DNA of 64,000 nucleotides from Pseudolysinimonas sp051954455 (lineage in GTDB: Bacteria; Actinomycetota; Actinomycetes; Actinomycetales; Microbacteriaceae), in the NCBI RefSeq assembly GCF_051954455.1, contig NZ_JBQCHS010000020.1, positions 91,601 to 155,600 on the forward strand, in the 5' to 3' direction. Each line of letters opens with the position of its first letter. The first letter of the stretch is position 1. This document shows, one piece after another, positions 42,014 to 50,059 of the stretch. The position numbers and the translations under genes are program-made. The notes under the pieces are model-generated. The model was not told the DNA's origin, ran no database searches, and saw nothing but the letters and a program-made list of their open reading frames with translations.

Positions 42014-42622
42014 TTACTTCTTCGGCGAGAGCTGCTCGATGATCGCCTTCGACACGTCGTGCATCGTGAGGCGGCGGTCCATGGAGGCCTTCTGAATCCA
42101 GCGGAACGCCTCCGGCTCCGAGAGGCCCATCTTCTCGTTGAGCAGGCCCTTGGCCCGGTCGACGAGCTTGCGGGTCTCGAAGCGCTCGACCATGTCGGCG
42201 ACCTCGTTCTCGAGCGTCACGATCTGCTGGTAGCGGCTGAGCGCGATCTCGATCGCCGGGAGGAGGTCGTTCGGCGTGAAGGGCTTCACGACGTAGGCGA
42301 GGGCGCCGGCCTCCGACGCGCGTTCCACGAGCTCCTTCTGGCTGAACGCGGTCAGCAGCACGACGGGCGCGATGTGGTTCTTGGTGAGCCGTTCCGCGGC
42401 GCTGATGCCGTCGAGCTGCGGCATCTTGACGTCCATCACGACGAGGTCGGGGCGCAGGTCGGTCGCGAGCTGCACGGCGGTCTCGCCGTCGCCCGCCTCG
42501 CCGACGACGTCGAAGCCGTTGTCGCGCAGCGTCTCGACGATGTCGAGGCGGATCAGCGACTCGTCCTCCGCCACCACCACCCGGCGCGGGGCGCTCGGCT
42601 GACTGTCCTGCACGTCACTCAC
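42014..42622 (-). CDS. ANTAR-domain response regulator (PdtaR-like)
   Basis: 202-residue two-component regulator. Receiver domain: acidic pocket E19-D20, phospho-acceptor D64 in VVMDVKMPQLDG, and lysine in VVKPFTPND near 112. The C-terminal ANTAR RNA-binding domain spans about 140-200 (RKLVDRAKGLLNEKMGLSEPEAFRWIQKASM). Such proteins act by binding paired RNA hairpins and preventing termination. The partner kinase (PdtaS-like) is not in the window. GTG start with a TAGGCT -10 six bases upstream. Confidence 0.94.
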   Translation of the reverse strand: MSDVQDSQPSAPRRVVVAEDESLIRLDIVETLRDNGFDVVGEAGDGETAVQLATDLRPDLVVMDVKMPQLDGISAAERLTKNHIAPVVLLTAFSQKELVERASEAGALAYVVKPFTPNDLLPAIEIALSRYQQIVTLENEVADMVERFETRKLVDRAKGLLNEKMGLSEPEAFRWIQKASMDRRLTMHDVSKAIIEQLSPKK

Positions 42623-42628
42623 GCTCCG

Positions 42629-42634
42629 AGCCTA
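42629..42634 (-). promoter_or_regulatory. -10 element of the ANTAR regulator (TAGGCT)
   Basis: TAGGCT ends six bases before the GTG start. It lies in the 50-base divergent space with tRNA-Leu. Confidence 0.6.
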
Positions 42635-42672
42635 CGGTACGGTGACTGCGTGCCGCTCCCCCGGGGCGGGGC

Positions 42673-42756
42673 GCCGGAGTGGCGGAATTGGCAGACGCGG
42701 CCGACTCAAAATCGGCTGTCCGAAAGGGCTTGTGGGTTCGAGTCCCACCTTCGGCA
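42673..42756 (+). tRNA. tRNA-Leu (anticodon CAA)
   Basis: A type II tRNA of 84 bases with a long variable arm. The acceptor stem GCCGGAG pairs with CTTCGGC, allowing one G-U pair. The anticodon stem GCCGA/TCGGC encloses loop CTCAAAA, giving anticodon CAA, which reads UUG. The T arm has GGTTCGAGTCC. The discriminator base is A at 42756; the genome continues CCG, so the last base of the CCA tail must be added after transcription. Confidence 0.95.
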
Positions 42757-42770
42757 CCGGTACGGGACCG

Positions 42771-43256
42771 TCAGACCGACCCGACCAGCGTGTCGAGCTG
42801 GGCGATGTCGCCGGGCGTCGGGATGCCGAGCACGAAGGCGATGATCGTCCACCCGGCGTACACGGTGACCGGCGCCGCGATCACGAGACCGACGAGGGCC
42901 GGCAGCATGCCGGGCGCCCCGTTGCGGGCGGCGCGGAAGGCCGTGGCCGCCGCGATCAAGCCGACCAGCGCCGCGGGCAGGTCGGTCACCACCGGGATTC
43001 CGAGCAGCAGGGCGGCCACCAGCAGGGCCCCGCTGATCGGTGCGGCGATGATCGCGACGGTCGCGGAGCGATTGCGCGGGGCGGGTCGCAGGATCGCGAT
43101 CGGCGGCGACGGGGCGCGTCGCGGAGCGGCCACCGGATCCGCGGCCCGGACCGAGGACACCGGGATCGGCATCGGCGGCACCGCGTTGAGCCGCGCATGC
43201 ACCTCGCGTCGGGAGGGCAGCGCCGACCCCTCGGAGATGTTCTCGAGCGCGGTCAT
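42771..43256 (-). CDS. Small membrane protein of unknown function
   Basis: 161 residues. The N-terminal half is proline- and arginine-rich and probably cytoplasmic (PPMPIPVSS, RRAPSPPIAILRP). The C-terminal half has three hydrophobic stretches near 66-89, 90-107 and 113-140. I do not recognise a family. The ATG start has a strong GGAGG ribosome binding site four bases upstream, preceded by a six-base hairpin. It is convergent with tRNA-Leu. Confidence 0.7.
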   Translation of the reverse strand: MTALENISEGSALPSRREVHARLNAVPPMPIPVSSVRAADPVAAPRRAPSPPIAILRPAPRNRSATVAIIAAPISGALLVAALLLGIPVVTDLPAALVGLIAAATAFRAARNGAPGMLPALVGLVIAAPVTVYAGWTIIAFVLGIPTPGDIAQLDTLVGSV

Positions 43257-43267
43257 GATCCCTCCAC

Positions 43268-43287
43268 CCCGAGCATCGTCTCTCGGG
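43268..43287 (-). repeat. Hairpin just upstream of the small membrane protein ribosome binding site
   Basis: CCCGAG and CTCGGG form an exact six-base stem with an eight-base loop. It lies between the ABC permease terminator and the GGAGG of the small membrane protein gene. It may be a second terminator or a leader structure. Confidence 0.35.
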
Positions 43288-43300
43288 CTGGGGGGATCGA

Positions 43301-43316
43301 CCCCGCCTTCGCGGGG
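43301..43316 (-). terminator. Hairpin terminator of the sugar ABC operon
   Basis: CCCCGC and GCGGGG form an exact six-base GC stem with a CTTC tetraloop, four bases after the last permease stop codon. No T-tract. Confidence 0.6.
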
Positions 43317-43320
43317 CGTG

Positions 43321-44208
43321 CTACTTCATGGTCCCCTGCGACACCGACCCCTGCAGCTGGCGCTGGAAGACGATGTACACCACCAGCACGGGCGTCACCG
43401 TGATGACGACGGCCGCCATCAGCGCACCGAAGTCGACCGAGTATCCGGCCTGCGAGGCGAACGACGCCATGCCCTGGGTCAGCACGTAGTTGGCCTGGTC
43501 AGGATTCAGCGCCACGGGCAGCAGGAACTGGTTCCACAGACCGAGGAAGTTGAAGATCGCGACCGTCGCCATCCCGGGGCGCGCCATCGGCAGCATGACC
43601 TGGAAGAACGTCCGCCACTCGCTCGCGCCGTCGATCTGGGCGGCCTCGTAGATCTCGTCCGGCAGGGTCTTGAAGAACGAGTGCAGGAAGAACACCGTGA
43701 ACGGGAGCGCGAACGCGACGTAGGTGAGGATGAGCCCGGGCAGGGTGCCGAGCAGTCCGACGCTCCGGAGCACGAAGAACAGCGGCACGATCGCGAGGAA
43801 GACCGGGAAGGTCAGGCCGGCGAGCATGAGCGTGTAGATCGCGCGGTTGCCGAAGAACCGGAACCGGGCGAGGACGTACGCGCACATCGAGCCGAGCAGC
43901 ATGACGAGCACGAGCGCGGAGCCGACCACGATCAGGGTGTTGGCGAAGTAGCTGCCGACTCCTGAGGTCGTCCAGGCGTTGGCGTAGTTCTCGACGTTCC
44001 ACCGGGTGGGGAGCGCGAACGGCGACTGAAGGATCTCCTTCGTCGTCTTGAACGACGACATGAGGACCCAGAGGAACGGCAGGACGATCGCGATCGTCCA
44101 GATGATCATCACGCCGTGCGAGACGATCGCCGCGAACACGTCGCCGGGCGTCGTGCGACGAGGGCCGCGGAGCGCGGGCGCGTCCAGACGGGGCAGGGCG
44201 GCGGTCAT
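43321..44208 (-). CDS. Carbohydrate ABC transporter permease (NgcG-like)
   Basis: 295-residue inner-membrane subunit with six hydrophobic helices. The ABC-coupling EAA loop is IYEAAQIDGASEWRTFFQVMLP near 192-213. It should pair with the upstream permease and the binding protein to import a sugar. The ATG overlaps the upstream permease stop as ATGA. No ATP-binding subunit is encoded here, so it probably uses a shared MsiK-type ATPase from elsewhere, as in other actinobacterial sugar importers. Confidence 0.92.
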   Translation of the reverse strand: MTAALPRLDAPALRGPRRTTPGDVFAAIVSHGVMIIWTIAIVLPFLWVLMSSFKTTKEILQSPFALPTRWNVENYANAWTTSGVGSYFANTLIVVGSALVLVMLLGSMCAYVLARFRFFGNRAIYTLMLAGLTFPVFLAIVPLFFVLRSVGLLGTLPGLILTYVAFALPFTVFFLHSFFKTLPDEIYEAAQIDGASEWRTFFQVMLPMARPGMATVAIFNFLGLWNQFLLPVALNPDQANYVLTQGMASFASQAGYSVDFGALMAAVVITVTPVLVVYIVFQRQLQGSVSQGTMK

Positions 44209-45194
44209 CGGCGGTCTCCTCGGTCGGTGCCGGCGAGCAGGCGGTTCACGCCGAACACGACACCGGCGAAGATCAGCGTCACGAGCGCGAGCACGACGCC
44301 CATCGCGGTGGCGTAGCCGAAGTGCCCCTTGCGGAACGCCTCGTTGAACAGCAGCTGCGACATGACCAGCGTCGTGTTCGCCGGCCCGCCCGCATTGGGG
44401 AACAGGGCGGTCATGTAGACGAACGCGTCGAGCGCCGCGATCCCGAGATAGATGTAGGCGGTCTGCACGTTGTCGCGGATGAGCGGGATGGTGATCGAGA
44501 CCGCGGTGCGCCACCGCCCGGCGCCGTCCAGGCGGACGGCCTCGTACGTCTCCGCCGGCACGCCCTTGATCGCCGCGACGAAGAGCACCGTGTAGAAGCC
44601 GACGAAGCTCCAGATGATCACGAACATCGAGGCGGGCAGAGCGGTCGAGACCTGGCCCAGCCAGGGGGTCTGGTCGTCCAGGCCGAAGATCCCGAGGACG
44701 CCGTTCAGCAGGCCCGCGGACGGGTCGTACACGAAGGACCAGATGATGCCGATCACGATGGCCGGCACGCAGTACGGGAAGAAGGAGAGCGTCCGGTAGA
44801 ACGACGACGCGCGGATGCCGCGGATGTTGCCGTGGCTCGGGCCGGCGACCGTGATGAGGCTCGCGAAGGCGAGCGCCAGGAAGATCGTGACCGCCGGGAC
44901 GACGACCGCCAGCAGGATGTTGTTGATCAGCGCGTGCTGGAACAGGTCGTCCTGCAGCAGCTTGGCGTAGTTGCCGAAGCCGATGAACGGGATGTCGCTC
45001 GTGAAACCCGACCAATCGGTCAGCGAGTAGTAGAACGCCAGCACGAACGGGTAGATCACGAAGATCAGGAAGATCGCGACGGGCACGCCCAGGAACACGA
45101 TCATGAAGCTGACGCGGTCGATGGTGAGGCGCCGCTTCCGGCGGCCGGCCGCGGAGGGCCGACCGCCGGAGGCGATGCCGAGGGGCACTGTCAC
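44205..45194 (-). CDS. Carbohydrate ABC transporter permease (NgcF-like)
   Basis: 329-residue permease with a basic N-terminal extension (SAAGRRKRR) and six hydrophobic helices. The EAA loop is TYEAVRLDGAGRWRTAVSITIP near 217-238. GTG 45192-45194 overlaps the stop of the binding-protein gene as GTGA; a second in-frame GTG lies two codons downstream. Substrate assignment rests on the neighbouring binding protein. Confidence 0.92.
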   Translation of the reverse strand: MTVPLGIASGGRPSAAGRRKRRLTIDRVSFMIVFLGVPVAIFLIFVIYPFVLAFYYSLTDWSGFTSDIPFIGFGNYAKLLQDDLFQHALINNILLAVVVPAVTIFLALAFASLITVAGPSHGNIRGIRASSFYRTLSFFPYCVPAIVIGIIWSFVYDPSAGLLNGVLGIFGLDDQTPWLGQVSTALPASMFVIIWSFVGFYTVLFVAAIKGVPAETYEAVRLDGAGRWRTAVSITIPLIRDNVQTAYIYLGIAALDAFVYMTALFPNAGGPANTTLVMSQLLFNEAFRKGHFGYATAMGVVLALVTLIFAGVVFGVNRLLAGTDRGDRR

Positions 45195-46573
45195 TTCTTG
45201 TCGGCCGCCGCTTTGTCGGTGATGGCCTGCAGGGCCGAGGTCAGACCCGCCGTGTCGAGCTGCCCCGACAGGAAGGAGTTCCACGGCACCAGCTGATCGG
45301 TGTTGAGTCCGTACAGGTCGACGAACTGGTAGTTGAAGGTGTTCGAACCGGCGGCGTCGAGCATCTTCGTCTGCGACACGAGCGCGGTCGAGCCGAAGCC
45401 GTCGTCCGGGATGAGGCCCTTCACGATGGTCGGCGCGAGGCGGGTCTTCGCGAAGTTCGTCGCCGCATCCTTCGACAGCATCGCCCGCATGAGCTCCTTG
45501 CCACCGGCGGGGTTCTTGCCCGTCTTCGGCACGATGAACGGCTCGCCCGCCGCACTGCGGAGGGACTCGTACGGCAGCTTCGGGCTGCTGGTGACGGTCG
45601 GCTCCGGGATGCCGGTCATCTTGAAGCCGTCCTTGGTCGCCTTCTTCATCTCGTTCTCGATCCACGAGCCCGACGGGTAGAGCAGCGCCTGCTGGTCGTT
45701 GCTCCACTTCGCCTGGGCGGCCGTGAACTGCGTGCCAGCACCGCCGGGGACGAAGTAGCCCGCCGCGACGATGTCGCCCAGAGCCTTGAGCACGCTCTGC
45801 ACGGCCGGGTGCGACCAGCAGTCCTTCGACAGCTTCTCGAAGCCGTCCTTGACCTCGTCGCCGCCCTCCTTGATCGCCGAGTCGACCGCGAGCGTCTGGT
45901 AATAGGTCGCGGCCTCCTTGCCCCAGACGAAGAGGAACTTGCCCTTCTCCTTCGCCTTGGCGCCGAGCTCCTTGGCCTCGTCCCACGTCTTCGGGGGCGT
46001 CCAGCCGTTCTCCTCGAACAGGCTGGCGGAGTACCAGAGGGCGTAGATCGTCAGGACGTAGTTCATCGCCTTGAACTTGCCGTCGAAGGTGCCCGGGACC
46101 TTCACGTTCGGGTAGAGCGTGTCGGCGATCTTCGTGCCCTCGTAGTTGTTCGCCTCGAAGACGTCGTCGAGCTCCTCGAGGTTGTCGAGGATCGTGGTGA
46201 AGCCGATCGCGCCGGCTCCCGAGTTGTCGATCAGGTCCGGCGGGTTACCCGCGACGAAGCGGGGCTGCAACTGCTGGGCGATCTGGGTGGACGGCGAGAC
46301 CTTGACCTTGAGGCCGGAGGTCTGCTTCTGCATCTGCTGTGCCGCGTACTGCACGTAGTCGTAGCCGTAGCCGCCGTTGAAGATGACGGCCTCGGTGGTC
46401 GAGTTGGCCGCGACCCCGAACGGGTTCTTGGCGGACTTGGTGCCTCCGCTGCCGCCCGAGCCGCCGCCGCCCTGGACGCAGGACGCGAGGGTGACGGTGA
46501 GCGGGATGCCGACGGCGGCAGCGAACGCGCCGCGCAGGAACGTCCGGCGGTTGAGCGCGCTGGTTTCGGTCAT
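45191..46573 (-). CDS. Sugar-binding lipoprotein of ABC importer (NgcE-like)
   Basis: 460 residues. The signal peptide has a twin-arginine pattern (NRRTFLRG at 8-15) and a lipobox with cysteine C32 (LASC), then a glycine-rich linker. The mature region includes NPFGVAANSTTEAVIFNGGYG and QQLQPRFVAGNPPDLIDNSG, which I recognise as features of the N-acetylglucosamine/chitobiose-binding NgcE group. GlcNAc or a similar amino sugar is therefore the likely ligand. It follows the SIS-protein gene by 58 bases and is coupled to both permeases. Confidence 0.88.
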   Translation of the reverse strand: MTETSALNRRTFLRGAFAAAVGIPLTVTLASCVQGGGGSGGSGGTKSAKNPFGVAANSTTEAVIFNGGYGYDYVQYAAQQMQKQTSGLKVKVSPSTQIAQQLQPRFVAGNPPDLIDNSGAGAIGFTTILDNLEELDDVFEANNYEGTKIADTLYPNVKVPGTFDGKFKAMNYVLTIYALWYSASLFEENGWTPPKTWDEAKELGAKAKEKGKFLFVWGKEAATYYQTLAVDSAIKEGGDEVKDGFEKLSKDCWSHPAVQSVLKALGDIVAAGYFVPGGAGTQFTAAQAKWSNDQQALLYPSGSWIENEMKKATKDGFKMTGIPEPTVTSSPKLPYESLRSAAGEPFIVPKTGKNPAGGKELMRAMLSKDAATNFAKTRLAPTIVKGLIPDDGFGSTALVSQTKMLDAAGSNTFNYQFVDLYGLNTDQLVPWNSFLSGQLDTAGLTSALQAITDKAAADKK

Positions 46574-46631
46574 GTGAGGTGATGCCTTTCCGTGGTGGTG
46601 GGGTGGAATGCGGAGCAGGACGCCGGGTCGC

Positions 46632-47384
46632 CTACGCGGTGCGGCTGATCCGATCGCGGTACAGGTCCTCCAATGCCTTGTTGTGGTCGTCTCCGCCCGG
46701 GATGTTGGCGGAGAGGTAGACGGGCGGCGTCGAACCGGCCGCGATCATGCGCTCGGTGACGCCGATCGTGAGCAGCTGCGCGATGAACGCCGCGGTGATC
46801 GAGGAGATGGCGCCGATCTTGGTGTCGCCGAGTTCGAGGGTCGCGTCACCGTAGGGCGCCCTGTTGTCGATGACGACGTCCGCGATGTCGCGGAGGCGCT
46901 TGCCGCTCGGGTGCTTCGGTTCGACGGCGGCGGTGTGCTCGAGGCTCGTCACGGCGATCAGCTTGTGCCCGGTCTCCTTCGCCTTGAGCGCCATGCCGAC
47001 GATGGAGCCGTTGACGCCGGAGTTCGAGGCGATCAGGAACACGTCGTGCGGGCCGATCGTCGACACCGCGAAGAGCTCGTCGACGACCGACGGGTCGCGC
47101 TCCAGGTCGCTGCCGCCGAGCATGTCGACGGTCCGCGATCCGCGCAGCACGACGTCGCGGAGCGCGATGCGGTTGGTCGGGATGAGGCCGCCCGCGCGCC
47201 CCGCGATCTCCATCGCGAACGCCTCGGAGTGGCCCGTGCCGAACGCCTGCAGCACTCCCCCGTTCTCGAGCGACTCGACCAGGATGTCGATCGCCGCGTC
47301 GAGGGCGCCGGCGTCGGCCTCCTCGGTGAGGGCGGCGATGCGGGACTCGGCCTCCCGGCGGAAGTCGTCGAAGAGGGTGCTCAT
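46632..47384 (-). CDS. SIS-domain phosphosugar-binding protein (UPF0309-like)
   Basis: 250-residue protein with one sugar-isomerase domain. Visible blocks are QAFGTGHSEAFAMEIAGRAGG near 47-67, IASNSGVNGSIVGMALKAKE near 119-138, and ITSLEHTAAVEPKHPSGKRL, resembling the uncharacterised UPF0309 family. It probably binds or isomerises an amino-sugar phosphate, but the reaction is not established. The ATG overlaps the stop of the RpiR regulator as ATGA. Together with the kinase and importer it may make up an amino-sugar catabolic module. Confidence 0.85.
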   Translation of the reverse strand: MSTLFDDFRREAESRIAALTEEADAGALDAAIDILVESLENGGVLQAFGTGHSEAFAMEIAGRAGGLIPTNRIALRDVVLRGSRTVDMLGGSDLERDPSVVDELFAVSTIGPHDVFLIASNSGVNGSIVGMALKAKETGHKLIAVTSLEHTAAVEPKHPSGKRLRDIADVVIDNRAPYGDATLELGDTKIGAISSITAAFIAQLLTIGVTERMIAAGSTPPVYLSANIPGGDDHNKALEDLYRDRISRTA

Positions 47385-48343
47385 GCGGTCTCCTTCTGAG
47401 GGGCGGGATCGGGCCGGCGGCGCCCGCGGCCGGGGCGGCGGTGCGGTGACACGGCGAGGGCGGATGCGGCCAGCGTGGTGGTCGTGCGGCCGAAGTTCTG
47501 CTGCGCGACGAGCAGGTAGAGCAGGTCGAGCACGAAGAGCTGCGAGTGCTTGGCCGACAGGTCGTCGGGCTGCAGGAAGCGCTCCTCGGCCAACGTGACG
47601 ATGTTCTCGTCGGCGACCTGCGCGAGAGGCGACTCGGGCGAGTTCGTGATCGCCACGGTCAGGGCTCCGGCGGAGCGGGCGCACTCGAGCATCTGGATCG
47701 TCTCCTCGGTGCGCCCGGTGTTGGAGACGGCGATGGCGACGCAGTGCTCATCCTGCAGCGCGGCGCTCGTGAGTCCTGCGTGCACCTCGGGCCAGGCGTG
47801 GGTGCTGATGCCGATGCGGTACAGGCGGGCCTGCATTTCCTCGGCCATGACGGCGCTGCCGCCGATGCCGTACAGGTCGACGTGCTGGGCCGACGCGACC
47901 CGGGCGGCGATGTGCTGGAGGCGGGCCAGGTCGACGAACTCGGCCGTCGAGCGGAGGGAGCGGGTGTGCGCCGCGAGGAGCGTGCTGAGCACCTGGGTCG
48001 GCGTGTCGTCCGGGCCGAAGGCGCGGCCGATGTCCTCGCCCCAGCGCTCGATCGCGTGGGCGCGGCCGAGGTCGGAGGCGACGGCGACGCGGAAGGGTGC
48101 GTAGCCGGAGAAGCCGATGACACGGCAGAAACGGGTCACGGTGGCCGGCGAGGTGCCCGCCTCCTCGGCGAGCTGGGTGATCGAGAGCTGCAGCGGAGCG
48201 TCGGGAGAGTCGAGCAGCAGGGTGGCGATCTTCACCATCGCCTCCGACATGCGCGGGAGGCGGGAGGCGATCCGCATCCCGATCGCCGACGTCGGCACGA
48301 CGTCCACCGAGTCGGTGGAGCGGTCGGAGCCGACATCGGGCAT
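47381..48343 (-). CDS. RpiR/MurR-family transcriptional regulator
   Basis: 320-residue regulator. The N-terminal helix-turn-helix region spans about 30-100 (LQLSITQLAEEAGTSPATVTRFCRVIGFSGY), followed by a SIS sugar-phosphate-binding domain (LYGIGGSAVMAEEMQ and IAVSNTGRTEETIQML). It should control the downstream SIS protein and importer and perhaps the divergent kinase, in response to a phosphosugar. The C-terminal tail is arginine/proline-rich (HRRPGRGRRRPDPAP). A palindrome in the divergent region is a candidate operator. Confidence 0.92.
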   Translation of the reverse strand: MPDVGSDRSTDSVDVVPTSAIGMRIASRLPRMSEAMVKIATLLLDSPDAPLQLSITQLAEEAGTSPATVTRFCRVIGFSGYAPFRVAVASDLGRAHAIERWGEDIGRAFGPDDTPTQVLSTLLAAHTRSLRSTAEFVDLARLQHIAARVASAQHVDLYGIGGSAVMAEEMQARLYRIGISTHAWPEVHAGLTSAALQDEHCVAIAVSNTGRTEETIQMLECARSAGALTVAITNSPESPLAQVADENIVTLAEERFLQPDDLSAKHSQLFVLDLLYLLVAQQNFGRTTTTLAASALAVSPHRRPGRGRRRPDPAPQKETA

Positions 48344-48378
48344 ATGAAAATCACTTCCACATCTGCGTGCGATTGATT

Positions 48379-48389
48379 GAACAGTATTC
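48379..48389. promoter_or_regulatory. Candidate RpiR operator covering two opposed -10 elements
   Basis: GAACAGTATTC is an imperfect palindrome in the 90-base RpiR/kinase divergent region. It includes TACTGT on the minus strand (toward the regulator) and overlaps TATTCT on the plus strand (48385-48390, toward the kinase). Binding there could repress both genes. Confidence 0.4.
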
Positions 48390-48433
48390 TCGGGTCGCGA
48401 GGCCGCGGAGGCAAGCCTCAGAATCGAGAAATC

Positions 48434-49426
48434 ATGCGCGCACTCCTGGCGGTCGATGCCGGCGGCACCAGCACCCGGGCCGTCGTGGTCGGTCTCGACG
48501 GGGTCTGCCGAGGGTTCGGGACGGCCGGAGCCGGCAATCCGATCTCCTCCGGGCCGACGCACGCCGCGCGGGAGGTCGCGACCGCGACGCGCCGCGCGCT
48601 CGCGTCGGCGGGCGTCGAACGGGTCGACGGCCCGGTCGTGCTCGCCATGGCCGGCTCGAGCGCGGACGAGGGGTCCGGATGGATCGCCGCCGAGCTCGCC
48701 GCGGCGGGCGCCGCCGGCCCGATCCGCATCGAGTCCGACCTCCTCGCCACCTATTGCGCCGCCGCCTGGGAGCCCGACGGCTACGCGGTGGTCGCCGGCA
48801 CCGGTGCGGCGGCGATCCGGGTGCGCGCCGGCCGGCAGGAGCTGGTCGGCGACGGGCTGGGCTGGCTGCTCGGCGACGGCGGATCCGGATTCTGGATCGG
48901 CCGGCGCGTCGTGCGCGCCGTCGCGGCCCAGCTCGACGGGCGCGGCCCCGTCACCGCGCTGACGGCCCTGCTCCTCGCGGACCTCGGCATCCGGGCGGGC
49001 ACGAGCCGCGCGGGTGGATCGCGCCCGGACGCGCTGCAGGAGCTCGTCCGCTCCGTCTACGCGCTCCGCCCGATCGAGCTCGCGCGCTTCTCCCCTCTCG
49101 CGTTCGCGGCGGGCGACGACGCGGCCGCCGCCGGGATCCGGAGGGCGGCCGGTAACGCGCTCGAGGAGGCCGTCGCGGCGGTGCGGGACCCGGACGTGAC
49201 CGGTCCGCTGGTCGGCGGGGGCGGCGTGCTGGCGGCGCTCGCGGCTCGGTGCGAGCTGCCGGGGGGCGACGGCATCCGGCTCGTCGCCGACGGGACGGCG
49301 GGCGCCGTCGTCCTCGCGCTCCGCGCGGCGGGCGTGGGCGTCGATCGCGCGACGCTCGAGGTGGTCGTCGGGACTCTCGCCGAGCGTCGGATCATGAGCG
49401 GCGGCTCCGCGGGCTACGACCGATGA
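48434..49426 (+). CDS. BadF/BadG-type ATPase, probable N-acetylglucosamine kinase
   Basis: 330-residue ASKHA-fold kinase. The phosphate-1 motif is AVDAGGTSTRAVVVG near 6-20; VVAGTGAAAIRVRAG near 118-132 and VGDGLGWLLGDGGSGFWIG near 137-155 match the NAGK/BadF family. It should phosphorylate an imported amino sugar; the neighbouring importer and SIS protein suggest GlcNAc or a relative. I choose ATG 48434-48436; an upstream reading to 48377 adds 19 residues without family similarity. Divergent from the RpiR regulator gene. Confidence 0.85.
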   Translation: MRALLAVDAGGTSTRAVVVGLDGVCRGFGTAGAGNPISSGPTHAAREVATATRRALASAGVERVDGPVVLAMAGSSADEGSGWIAAELAAAGAAGPIRIESDLLATYCAAAWEPDGYAVVAGTGAAAIRVRAGRQELVGDGLGWLLGDGGSGFWIGRRVVRAVAAQLDGRGPVTALTALLLADLGIRAGTSRAGGSRPDALQELVRSVYALRPIELARFSPLAFAAGDDAAAAGIRRAAGNALEEAVAAVRDPDVTGPLVGGGGVLAALAARCELPGGDGIRLVADGTAGAVVLALRAAGVGVDRATLEVVVGTLAERRIMSGGSAGYDR

Positions 49427-49550
49427 GGTGATCGCGTCGCCCGACGTCATCCCGGCGGACGATGCAGCGGGGAGCGTCTGCTCCCGCCGGAGCACGCCGC
49501 GGCGGGCGGCGGACGCCCGGCGGCGGACGCGTGCCGGGCGGCCCGATCCC

Positions 49551-49556
49551 TAGCGT
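49551..49556 (+). promoter_or_regulatory. Candidate -10 element (TAGCGT) of the DUF6069-like gene
   Basis: TAGCGT precedes a leader of about 38 bases that carries a six-base hairpin (GGGACG/CGTCCC, 49565-49581) and a strong GGAGGA ribosome binding site at 49591-49596. Confidence 0.4.
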
Positions 49557-49600
49557 CGGAGGACGGGACGAGACGCGTCCCCATCCAATCGGAGGAACCC

Positions 49601-50059
49601 ATGGCCGCCACGACCGTCAGCCCGACGCCCACCGCACACCCGACCATCCGACCCGCACGACGGGGCCGCACCGCACTGCTCCTGACCGCCGGCGTCGTCG
49701 TCGCCGGCGCGGCCTCGACCGTGGTCGCCCTTACGGTCACCGCGCTCGGTGCGGGGTTCCCGCCCCTCATGCCGGCGGTGTTCCTGCCCTTCGTCGTCCT
49801 GGGCTTCGCCGCCGCCGCGGGCGGCTGGGCGATCGTCCGGGCGCGCGCCAACCGACCGGGTCGTGTGCTCGCGGTTCTCGTGCCCGTCCTGACGCTGGTC
49901 TCGTTCGCGCCGGACGTCGCCCTGGCGGCGACCGGGTTCATCCCGGGCACGACGGCGACGGGCGTCTCCGCGCTCGCACTCCTGCACCTCGTGGTCGTCG
50001 GGGTCGCCGTCCCGGTGCTGGCCCGGGCCCTGCCCGTCGACGGTCGCGTAGGCCGCTAG
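49601..50059 (+). CDS. DUF6069-like small membrane protein
   Basis: 152 residues with four hydrophobic helices near 25-50, 54-78, 86-107 and 120-145. The arrangement and the segment VSFAPDVALAATG resemble DUF6069 proteins, whose function is unknown. The N-terminus is Thr/Pro-rich. The ATG has a strong Shine-Dalgarno. Its TAG stop shares the palindrome CTAG with the stop of the convergent pyk gene. Confidence 0.75.
   Translation: MAATTVSPTPTAHPTIRPARRGRTALLLTAGVVVAGAASTVVALTVTALGAGFPPLMPAVFLPFVVLGFAAAAGGWAIVRARANRPGRVLAVLVPVLTLVSFAPDVALAATGFIPGTTATGVSALALLHLVVVGVAVPVLARALPVDGRVGR

Noticed and set aside
41772..42014. An 80-codon minus-strand open frame between thioesterase and ANTAR regulator.
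   Set aside because: Arg/Ser-rich, no Shine-Dalgarno, no family resemblance, and it overlaps the thioesterase 3' end.
42755..42760. An encoded CCA tail on tRNA-Leu.
   Set aside because: The sequence after the discriminator base is CCG, so the CCA end is not complete in the gene.
49427..49550. A small gene or RNA in the GC-rich gap after the kinase gene.
   Set aside because: The stretch has repeated CGGCGG-type runs but no start with a ribosome binding site and no stable coding pattern.
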